From Baffinella frigidus (taxonomy: Eukaryota > Cryptophyceae > Cryptomonadales > Baffinellaceae): 16,356 bases of DNA. The notes under the pieces are model-generated. The model was given only the letters and a program-made list of their open reading frames with translations, ran no database searches and was not told where the DNA came from. The stretch lies in the NCBI GenBank assembly GCA_026770585.1, contig MU646790.1:286629-302984 (forward strand), given 5' to 3'. A program made the position numbers and the translations under genes. How positions within the stretch are numbered: position 1 is the stretch's first letter; the number at the start of each line of letters is the position of its first letter. Shown in pieces: positions 1 to 6,862 of this stretch.

Positions 1-74
1 TACGGTAGGGTTGGTCCTAAGAGCGTAGGACCACCCTAAGGGCGGCGCATGTCCCTACTTTCGAATAACCCTTG
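1..74. mobile_element. Right part of a hairpin MITE, subfamily A2, cut by the window edge
   Basis: The end reads TTTCGAATAACCCTTGTA, which matches the inverse of the A2 left end (CAGGGGTTACTCGAAA) seen at 974. Inside, GGTCCTAAGAGCGTAGGACC resembles the central palindrome of family A elements. Only the right part lies in the window. It is non-autonomous, with no coding capacity. Confidence 0.6.
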
Positions 75-92
75 TAACCCTTCGTGCGTCCG

Positions 93-111
93 GCAGTACC
101 GAGATGTTCTG
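93..111 (+). pseudogene. Decayed copy of the acceptor and start of gene 1 exon at 307
   Basis: The string GGCAGTACCGAGATGTTCTG closely repeats GGGCAGTACGAGATGTTCTG at 301-320, but an added C shifts the frame and a TGA follows soon after. It is best read as a short direct duplication of the splice acceptor and first codons of the gene 1 exon, not as a working exon. Confidence 0.4.
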
Positions 112-306
112 GCTCTGAGACCGCACGTGCATGCCCCCTCGCGCGACGCGCAGCCTGTGAGGACCTAGTCCAGGACGAGCCCGCCTTGGGCCGTTGGATC
201 CACTGTATGCAGCTGTATCGGAATCCATAAACCACGTCCTGGTTTAGGGTATAGGGTCTAGGCTCCCTGGTAGGGTTTGAGTGTAACCCCCGCGCGCGCT
301 GGGCAG

Positions 307-967
307 TACGAGATGTTCTGCAAGACGTTCTCCGCGGTGATGAAGGGCCAGCTGGGGATTCGCGAGAGCGCGATGCTCGGGGACTGCAACCGCTGGTGCT
401 ACCCTACCTGACCCCACCCTATCCTACCCTACCCTACCCTACCCTGCTCTACCCTACCCTGCCCTACCCTGCCCTACCCGGGACTGTAACCGCTGGTAAA
501 CCCTGAACCCTGAATCCTGAACCCTAAACCATGAACTAATCCTAAACCAACCTTAAACCAACTCTAGACCAACCCTAAACCCACCCTAAACCAACCCTAA
601 ACCCACCCCAAACCCTCAACCCTAAACCCAAACCCCTAAACCCCAAACCCCGAACCCCTAAACCCTAAACCCTGCACCCTAGGTGCTTCGTGACGTCGAT
701 CCCAACCGACGAGGACAACGCGGGCGGCGGGGCGAGCCCGCCCGGGGGGGGTGGGGGGCCGAGCTCGGGGGGTGGGGGTAAACCCTCAACCCTCAACCCT
801 ACACCCTAAAACCCTAAAACCGGGTGTAGGTTTACCCTACACCCTATAACCCTAAAACCCTAAACCCTAAACCCTAAACCCTAAACCCTAAACCAGGGGG
901 GCAGCCGGAGGAGCAGCGTGGGTTCTCTGGAGGGGGGCCGAATGATCCGAATGATGAGGGGTATTAG
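307..967 (+). CDS. Gene 1, unrecognised, 3' part: exons 307-395, 683-777, 897-967
   Basis: I do not recognise this gene. Three blocks of non-repetitive, codon-like sequence sit between telomere-like repeats and join with matching phases. Exon 307-395 follows GGGCAG and encodes YEMFCKTFSAVMKGQLGIRE through GDCNRW, ending in phase 2 before GTGCTA. Exon 683-777 follows CCCTAG and encodes CFVTSIPTDEDNAGGG and a Gly/Ser/Pro-rich run, ending in phase 1 before GTAAAC. Exon 897-967 follows ACCAG, continues Gly-rich and ends GGGPNDPNDEGY then TAG at 965-967. Splicing is inferred from phase agreement only. Upstream exons would lie left of the window or were missed. The Gly-rich tail suggests a disordered C-terminus. 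It could be a decayed gene, because both the acceptor and the donor of the first exon have nearby duplicates. Confidence 0.5.
396..682 (+). repeat. Intron of gene 1 made of telomere-like repeat
   Basis: The intron runs from GTGCTACCC to CCCTAG. Its body is degenerate CCCTA and CCCTAAA/CCCTAAAC units, C-rich on the coding strand. An 18-bp exon-donor sequence at 380-397 recurs at 480-497 exactly 100 bp downstream, where the donor reads GTAAAC, a better donor match than the first. Confidence 0.55.
778..896 (+). repeat. Second telomere-like intron of gene 1
   Basis: It starts GTAAACCCTC and ends TAAACCAG. Almost all of it is CCCTAAA, CCCTCAA or CCCTACA heptamer variants, with a short inverted patch (GTGTAGGTTTACCCTACAC, about 825-843) that can fold. 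Confidence 0.55.
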
Positions 968-973
968 GGAGTA

Positions 974-1200
974 CAGGGGTTACTCGAAATTAGGAACACG
1001 CACAGCCCCTAGGGTGGTCCTATGCTCCTAGGCATATCCCTACCGTAGGACGCTAGGGCGGTGCGTGTCCTTCATTTCGAGTACAGGGGTACCTCGCTCA
1101 TAAGAAACCGCCCCCCCCCCTAGGACCCTACAGTAGGGTCCTATGGTGGTCCTAGGGGGGGGGCGGTTTCTTGTGAGCGAGGTACCCCTGTGACCCCTGA
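974..1200. mobile_element. MITE subfamily A2, interrupted by a nested family A MITE
   Basis: The left end is TA then CAGGGGTTACTCGAAA; the right arm has GTGCGTGTCC and TTTCGAG. The right end is split: TTTCGAGTA at 1075-1083, then a complete family A element at 1084-1190, then TGACCCCTGA. The A2 end at 1-74 shows the undisturbed form, AATAACCCTTGTA. So the family A element landed at the TA inside this terminal repeat. Confidence 0.65.
1084..1190. mobile_element. MITE family A, nested copy
   Basis: This is a near-perfect hairpin. It starts CAGGGGTACCTCGCTCATAA and ends with the inverse, GAGCGAGGTACCCCTG. The centre carries CTAGGACC and CCTACAGTAGG. It lacks the longer asymmetric centre of other copies, so its two halves pair almost end to end. 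It has no coding capacity. Confidence 0.8.
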
Positions 1201-1215
1201 AGGCGCGGGCTGGTA

Positions 1216-1315
1216 CAGGGCTACCTCGCTCATAACAAACTGCCCCCCCCCCCTAGGGGGGGTCCTACTGTAAGGTCCTGGGGAGGGGCGCTTTCTTATG
1301 AGCGAGGTACCCCTG
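1216..1315. mobile_element. MITE family A copy, flanked by TA
   Basis: The element starts CAGGGCTACCTCGCTCATAA, ends GAGCGAGGTACCCCTG, and has TA on both sides. The centre is shortened and diverged (CTAGGGGGGGTCCTACTG). The arms pair over about 25 bases. Confidence 0.75.
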
Positions 1316-1521
1316 TACCTAGGGTGCTGGGTGGTAGGCGTGGGATATTTAGCAGTGCGAGGTGGGTGGGGGAAGGCAGTGGTTAAGGGGGGGGGTAGCG
1401 TGGAGGGGTATGTGTAGCAGTGGGGTTTAGGGGGGTGCGTAGGGTCCGTGACCGGCGGGGGGGTGGGGGGGGGGGGGGCTCAGGTACAATAAAGGTGTGG
1501 AAGGAGTTCAACAACCCATTG
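1316..1521. other. G-rich intergenic stretch
   Basis: This is GGGTG- and GGGG-rich plus-strand sequence. I see no gene, hairpin element or intact repeat unit in it. A long G run lies at about 1456-1478. Confidence 0.4.
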
Positions 1522-1576
1522 CAGGGGTACCTTGCTCATAAGAAAGCGCCTCCTGTTAGGAGCCTACAGTAGGGCT
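1522..1576. mobile_element. Truncated left half of a family A MITE
   Basis: It starts CAGGGGTACCTTGCTCATAA, continues to the CCTACAGTAGGGCTCTGCC centre, and then stops. No matching right arm follows, because the next element at 1586 brings its own left end. Confidence 0.6.
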
Positions 1577-1585
1577 CTGCCTCTA

Positions 1586-1702
1586 CAGGGGAACCTCGCT
1601 CATAAGAAACTGCCCCCCCCCTAGGACCACCATAGGGCCCTAGGCATGGTCCTACTGTAGGGTCCTAGGGGGAGGCGGTTTCTTATGAGCGAGGTACCCC
1701 TG
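1586..1702. mobile_element. MITE family A, reverse-oriented centre, flanked by TA
   Basis: Terminal repeats CAGGGGAACCTCGCTC and GAGCGAGGTACCCCTG are flanked by TA. The asymmetric centre (CACCATAGGGCCCTAGGCAT) is in the opposite orientation to the copy at 2394. The hairpin gives apparent open frames on both strands, which are artefacts. Confidence 0.85.
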
Positions 1703-1826
1703 TAGCGGGGTGGGGCGCGCTGGGACCAGGCCCAACTCGGGAGCCCACCCACAGCACATCTTCCAAACGCCTCAGGGCATTGCTTGGGCATGTATCCCCC
1801 CCCCCTTCCCTCGTTGCTGCCCTTAT

Positions 1827-1930
1827 CGGCCCTTCCCCCCACCACAAAAAACGAAAAAATTCATCCTTGAATTCACGGTTTTTTATTTTGGTGTGGGACC
1901 ACTAGGGCCCTACCGTGGTCCCTAGGGGGG
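1827..1930. repeat. AT-rich imperfect inverted repeat plus a MITE A centre fragment
   Basis: CACCACAAAAAACGAAAAAATTCA at about 1829-1863 pairs imperfectly with GAATTCACGGTTTTTTATTTTGGTG at about 1870-1895. It is followed by a small fragment of the family A centre (CCACTAGGGCCCTACCGTGG). I take this as remnants of hairpin elements. Confidence 0.4.
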
Positions 1931-1977
1931 GTATGCACCACCACAGAGGCTATGTATGAGGAGCATCATAGGGTCTA

Positions 1978-2161
1978 CAGGGGTATCTGGGCTATGAACA
2001 CGGGTGCTCCGACATCGGTCGGTGTCTGTTTTTTTAAATTAGTGCCAGAGGGTTGAGTAAACGCAAGATTTAGTCAACCCTCTGGTTCTAAATCAAGAAA
2101 ACAGGGGGTCCAAATCCGGTCTGCGTTCTTCAGTTCTGGTTTCTTAGCCCAGATACCCCTG
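1978..2161. mobile_element. Larger relative of family A with ATCTGGGCTA ends
   Basis: The ends are CAGGGGTATCTGGGCTA and TAGCCCAGATACCCCTG with TA on both sides, so the first eight bases match family A while the subterminal part differs. Inside, AGAGGGTTGAGTAAA and TTTAGTCAACCCTCT form a second, nested inverted repeat (about 2047-2094). The interior does not resemble a protein-coding gene. Confidence 0.75.
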
Positions 2162-2171
2162 TAGCTAGATA

Positions 2172-2219
2172 GGCCCACTGTGGGGGGGAGGGCGTCTTCT
2201 TATGAGCGAGGTACCCGTG
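2172..2219. mobile_element. Truncated right half of a family A MITE
   Basis: Only the right arm (TTCTTATGAGCGAGGTACCCG) and a little of the G-rich subterminal part remain. It lies just after the 1978-2161 element. Confidence 0.6.
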
Positions 2220-2393
2220 TACAATGTATCTTGATCGTTTGTGTTTTCGGGAAATGCGCTACAGCCCCCCCCCCCATCCCCCACCCCCCCAGGTGTAGGG
2301 TTTAGGATAAGAAGAAGGCCGGCTGTGTGATCCTCGGTCGGACAGGTGATGAGCCTCGATGGTTGACTAATGAAGGTATCTTATCTCCTCCTA

Positions 2394-2510
2394 CAGGGAT
2401 ACCTCGCTCATAAGAAACCGCCCCCCCCTTGGACTCTACAGTAGGCCTATGCCTAGGGCCCTATGGTGGTCCTAGGGGGGGGGCGGTTTCTTATGAGCGA
2501 GGTACCCCTG
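2394..2510. mobile_element. MITE family A, forward-oriented centre, flanked by TA
   Basis: This is a complete copy. The left end is CAGGGATACCTCGCTCATAA, the centre contains CTACAGTAGGCCTATGCC and CTAGGGCCCTATGGTGGTCC, and the right end is GAGCGAGGTACCCCTG followed by TA. It can serve as the reference for centre orientation. Confidence 0.85.
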
Positions 2511-2584
2511 TAAGCGGGGTCTCAGGCTGGGCCGCCGAGGGCAGCATAGTTGGTGTCACTCCGGTCCTCCTACACGGGACTGTA

Positions 2585-2700
2585 CAGGGGTACCTCGCTC
2601 ATAAGAAACTGCTCCCCCCCTAGGATCACCATAGGGCACTAGGCATAGGCCTACTGTAGGGTCCTAGGGGGGGGTTGGTTTCTTATGAACGAGGTACCCC
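2585..2700. mobile_element. MITE family A, reverse-oriented centre
   Basis: The left end is TA then CAGGGGTACCTCGCTCATAA; the right end is GAACGAGGTACCCC followed by TACA, so the last bases have changed. It sits just left of the decayed intron copy that begins at 2701. Confidence 0.8.
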
Positions 2701-2749
2701 TACACCCTTCCCGGCGGTGTCCCTCCTGCCGTCTGGAACCCCGGGTGAT

Positions 2750-2888
2750 CCACCAGCCCTGCGAGGCGGACCAAACCGACCATTGTTTCGAGCCATTTCC
2801 TCGGGTGGCATATTCGTTTTCGAAGGTGCCGCCCGAGAAATTGGCGCCTGCTCCAGCCTCGATTTGGTCCGCCTCGGAGGGCTGGTGG
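2750..2888. mobile_element. MITE family C inserted in the decayed intron copy
   Basis: Terminal repeats CCACCAGCCCTGCGAGGCGG and CCGCCTCGGAGGGCTGGTGG continue through GACCAAA/TTTGGTC. The left flank ends GGGTGAT and the right flank starts ATGTGGG. The uninterrupted copy at about 4177-4186 reads GGGCGATGTGGG, which implies a 2-bp AT target duplication (or GAT, if the ends are drawn one base differently). Confidence 0.75.
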
Positions 2889-2899
2889 ATGTGGGTCTA

Positions 2900-3039
2900 C
2901 AGGGGTACCTTGGATGTGGGTCTGCAGGGGTACCTCGCTCATAAGAAAGCGCACCCCCCCTAGGATCACCATAGGGCCCTAGGCATAGGCTTACTAGGGT
3001 CCTAGGAGGAGGCAGTTTCTTATGAGCGAGGTACCCCTG
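2900..3039. mobile_element. MITE family A in the decayed intron copy, with duplicated left end
   Basis: The full element is 2925-3039 with a reverse-oriented centre. A 25-bp tandem duplication (starting GGATGTGGGTCTACAGGGG) repeats its left flank and first bases, so a stub of the left end also lies at 2900-2910. The empty site at 4186-4196 reads GGGTCTACACG; the filled site reads GGGTCTA, then the element, then TACACG, showing a TA duplication. Confidence 0.8.
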
Positions 3040-3168
3040 TACACGCTGTGGGCTCTCGACTGATGTGCTCATTTGGGCGCAGGCAGTGACGGATGCTGAC
3101 GTCACTCTAACGCAAACCTTGCAAGTCAGATGCGTCCGCTTTCTCTGCACCCACGACAGATTTGATTC

Positions 3169-3252
3169 GGGTTTAGGGTCTCTAGGCTTCAGGCTTTAGG
3201 GTTTCAGGTTTCAGGTTTGGGTTTTAGGATTTAGGATTTAGGATTTCGGGTC
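3169..3252. repeat. Short interstitial telomere-like tract, G-rich
   Basis: These are degenerate TTTAGGG-type units such as GGGTTTAGGGTCTC, GGCTTTAGGGTTTCAGG and GGATTTAGGATTTAGG. No exon is evident beside this tract. Confidence 0.6.
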
Positions 3253-3299
3253 ACTCAACCCGTAAGCCGTAACCCATCCGCCGGGGCAAGGCCAGGCCG

Positions 3300-3870
3300 C
3301 TACCGAGCGAGGACGGGACCCGGTTTTAAAAACTTTAACCTGAATCCTGAAGGAAATGGACTTTTAAAATGAAAAGCCAGGACCGGAATCCCGGTCCTGA
3401 CTGTCTTATATGTGCCGAGTTGGCTCGACAGCGGCCCAGGCGGAGCAGGTACGAGCCTCGTACAGGAGGGCCTTCCTGTGCATCGAGGAAAGCGCGAAGA
3501 GTATTGCTTTCTTCCCGAGTTGGGAGCGGTTCTACAGCTGCCAACTCGGGAAGAAACCATTTCTTCCCGATTGGCTTTGCGAGTGTTTTTATCTGGCTTT
3601 TTGCGCCGCAGGCTGCCCGATTTCGGGCGACATCTCGTACAAGTGCCCGAGAAACGTAAAACCCGCAATCGAAAGTCAATCGGTCCGAAGAGAGAATGTT
3701 CGGCCGCGGTAAAATCACTTGTAAAGTCAATCGGGGAAGAAAGGAACAAACAGTCGCTTCAGAGTCTGCGAACGAGACAACCTTCTAGAAAGTTATGTGA
3801 CCGCCTTAAATTTACGAGTCACGTCCTAACAAAATCTTGCTCGTTTTTCGCGGGAAGCGACAGAGGATTG
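3300..3870. other. Upstream region of the SUMO-like gene, rich in palindromes
   Basis: I see no exon here that fits the SUMO-like gene. Palindromes include CAGGACCGGAATCCCGGTCCTG (3377-3398), TTTCTTCCCGAGTTGG (3508-3523) pairing with 3541-3556, and TTTCTTCCCGATTG (about 3559-3572) pairing with CAATCGGGGAAGAAA (about 3728-3742). They look like remains of one or more hairpin elements. A promoter may lie in the right part, but I can name no motif. Confidence 0.5.
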
Positions 3871-3875
3871 AAAGG

Positions 3876-6546
3876 ATGGCACGCACAGGAAGCCTCCAGT
3901 GGGGGCCGAGGTCTCCCGGGGATGCTGGAAGGGCACAGCCTCGCAGTGCGCGGGCGCGGGCCGGGGGCAGAGTGCCAAAGGACGCGGTCATGGTCGCATC
4001 CGAGGAGCTCAACGCGCTGCTGGTGCAGTGGGAGCTGGAGGACGATTATGCGTTGGTGTGTGCACAGTTCGGCGTTCGACGCACCCGCGACCTCAGGTCT
4101 CTCTCTCTCTCTCTCTCGGCGCACCCGTGACGGTGAGGGTCGCCCTTGGGTGTCCCTCCCGCCGGCTGGAACCCCGGGCGATGTGGGTCTACACGCTGTG
4201 GGCTCTCGACTGATGTGCACCCTTGGGCGCAGGCATGTGACGGATGCTGACGTCGAGGAGATCCCGTTGAGGGTCCAGAGGCGCAAGATGCAGGCGATGC
4301 TCGAATCGTGGCGCAATGCGAATCCGGTGTCGGCAGTGGGGTCTCCGGCGGCAGCGCTGCCCTCGGCGCTTCTCACGACCCCCCCCCCTTCCCCGGCACC
4401 GACCATGATGCCCGCAGCGGCCCAGCCGGCCTTTGTCTTTCGGGGACCCACCGCGGCGGCCGTGCCGCCCTCGGCGCCGCAGCCGCTTGCAGCCCCTGAC
4501 CCGGCACCAACCCTGCAGCCCTCCGTTCCCCTTACGGTACCCTCGGCGCCCTCGCCTCCCCCGGAGTCGGATGAAGAGGAGGCGGTGCCTCTGGCGGTGG
4601 TGATGCCCATGGCGGTGGCGGTGGTGGCAGAGGAGGAGGAATCGTACGACGAGGAATCGTACGACGAGGAGTACGAGGACGAGGACGAGTACTTGAACCG
4701 GCAGCTCCTTCTTCGACAGCGCCAGGAGGCACATGCTCGCAACGAAATCCTCATGCGACCGTCGACCACCGCACTCATCCAGAGTACCTTGGATCTCCAG
4801 TACCAGCACCAGGCAGCGCTGGCCTCGGCGCCCCCGCCGCGGCCCTTCGCGGCGCCTTCCCAACCCCTTCCGCCAGCGCCGGTGGCCGCAGCCGGGGCGC
4901 CGGTGCCGGTCGGGGGGGCGCCAGTGGCGGGGGCGCTGGTGGATGGGGGGGAGCACATCAGCCTCAAGGTCAAAGGGCAGGTGTGTTTCTCCCACACACC
5001 CTTGCCTCCGTGCAAACAGCTGCCAGACGCGGACCCTTCCACCAACCCTCCCGATTGGACCAAATCATCGATTTTTGACTTGGGAATTACCCTTGCAGAG
5101 ACCCCGGATCCGGTGTCTCTGAAAGGGTAAATCAAGGGTAAATCTGGAAGCTAACATCGACGATTCGGTCCAATCGTGAGGGTTGGTGGTTAGTGAGCCA
5201 TTGTAAGTCGAGGCTGCGGGGGGTTGGCAACCACCAGCCCTCCCAAGTGGCTCAAATAGTGCCCTCCAAGGTCTTCGAATCTACCTTGCATCGGGGTCGG
5301 ATTCGACCCCGATGCCAAGGTAAATCGAAAAGGTTGCAGAGCACTGTTTGAGCCACCTCCAAGGGCTAGTGAAAGGGCGGCGCGCATCAACGGTCCCCCA
5401 CACCTTTGGTCTGACCATTAAAAACATTTAGGGGTAGATGGACAGTTGATTTGTACTGGAGATCCTTCTTTAAAGCTAATAATGCTGAGACCATATTTAG
5501 TGGGGCAGAGCAAGAAATCGCAGCGTGGATGCGGCTCTCTCCGTCCTCTTGGCTTTGATGAGGCTGTTGTGAGCTCGGTGCTTCTGACACGTCAGAAATG
5601 GCACTTGACGCGCCACACCGGAGGCGGATGTCTCCCAATAGAAATCCGTGTGTTGGTCTGCTTGGCATTCCACTCAAGAATGCTGGAGCATCCTATTTAC
5701 ATGTGGGGTTATTAATATTTGTACCAGGATAACGTGACCAACCTCGTGACTGTGCTAATTTCTCAGAGTTACGTGACCAACCTCACGAAAGTTACTACAC
5801 AAATGCCCACTTGTAAAAGCACTCGGTTTTAAACAGGCCCCTCTCGCATTCTCGTGTGGTGCGTGCGTCCCGTGCGAGCAGAGACACCCGGGTGTGACCC
5901 TGGTGACGTAACTCGGGCGCGGCAGCTCCGCAAGGAGATGTCTAGCTCTGTCCCACTTCCATTTGGACTCGCCATTAGCAGGGCGCGTACGTGGAACGTT
6001 CCCGCTCGCACCGCTTCTTTGACCCCCGGGTGCGGGTGGGCCAAGCGGCGGTACTGAAGGCCTTCAGACCTGAAGGCCTTGAGCTTGTTGACGGCATGGG
6101 CTGGCAAAATACGGGGATCCTCTTTGATGAATCGGAAAGACGCGTGGGCAGGGAACATCGAAGGGCTTGTTCTCAGTTTTCACGCCAAAAGGGGTAGGGC
6201 ATGTGCCCTACGGTGCTGGCGGTGGTTGGTTGGCAGTAAATCGCCAACCTCTCTGGGCAGGACGCGGGTGGGCCAAGCGGCGGTACCCACCGTTCGCGTG
6301 TTGCCAGGATGGGCTGGCAACGTACGGAGATCCTCTTTACTAAACCACCAACCTCTCTGGGCAGGACATGGGCTGGCAAAATGCGTTGGATGCCAGCCCA
6401 TGCAAAATACGGGGATGCTCTTTGATGAATCGGCACCTCTCTGGGCAGGACGGCAACATCGTGCACTTCAAGATCAAGCGGGGGGCAGCGCTCAAGAAGC
6501 TCATGGAGGCCTTCTGCCAGCGCCAGAGCCTCCAGATCGACCAGTA

Positions 6547-6584
<38 letters not shown>

Positions 6585-6822
6585 CGCTCGCTCACTCTCT
6601 CTCGCTCACTCTCTCGCTTTCTCGCTCACTCTCTCTCTCTCGCTTTCTCTCTCTCTCTCGCTCACTCTCTCTTGCTTTCTCTCTCTGTCTCTCTCTGTCT
6701 CTCTCCATCTCTCTCTCGCTCTCTCTCGCTTTCTCTCTCTCTCTCGCTCACTCTCTCTCTCTCTCTCTCTCTCTCGCTCTCTCTCTCTCTATCTCTCTCG
6801 CTCCCTCCCTCTTGCTTTCTCA

Positions 6823-6862
<40 letters not shown>

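Larger units (their letters stand above)
2701..3110 (+). pseudogene. Decayed copy of SAM-SUMO intron 1 with two MITE insertions
   Basis: The stretches GTGTCCCTCCTGCCG, CTGGAACCCCGGGTGAT, GATGTGGGTCTACA and CGCTGTGGGCTCTCGACTGA run in the same order as in intron 1 of the SUMO-like gene (about 4150-4215). GGGCGCAGGCAGTGACGGATGCTGACGTC then matches the start of its exon 2, with one base lost, so the frame is broken. Two insertions split the copy: a family C element at 2750-2888 and a family A element at 2925-3039. The uninterrupted version at 4143-4260 serves as the empty site for both. Confidence 0.75.
4981..6448 (+). other. Intron 2 of the SAM-SUMO gene, full of hairpin elements
   Basis: The phase-0 intron runs from CAG|GTGTGT to CTGGGCAG|GAC. 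It holds element F (5039-5189), family C (5231-5372), element D (5693-5835) and, near its 3' end, tandem repeats carrying three copies of the acceptor. Between about 5400 and 5690 I see only a small palindrome (TTCTGACACGTCAGAA, about 5582-5597); between 5840 and 6040 I see nothing I can name. Confidence 0.7.

Noticed and set aside
1621-3150. Several open frames with recurrent peptides such as SYERGTP and GYLAHKK
   Set aside because: They fall in family A hairpins, whose C-rich and G-rich arms are open in many frames. They are transposon translation artefacts.
3412-5130. A 572-codon uninterrupted frame
   Set aside because: The part before 4233 is in a different frame from the SAM-like coding sequence and reads into non-coding, palindromic sequence; the part after 4980 runs into hairpin F. 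Only 4233-4980 is kept, as exon 2.
3819-5135. A 438-codon frame on the minus strand
   Set aside because: It is the shadow of the GC-rich exon and linker on the plus strand, with a low-complexity Ser/Gly/Ala translation and no recognisable domain.
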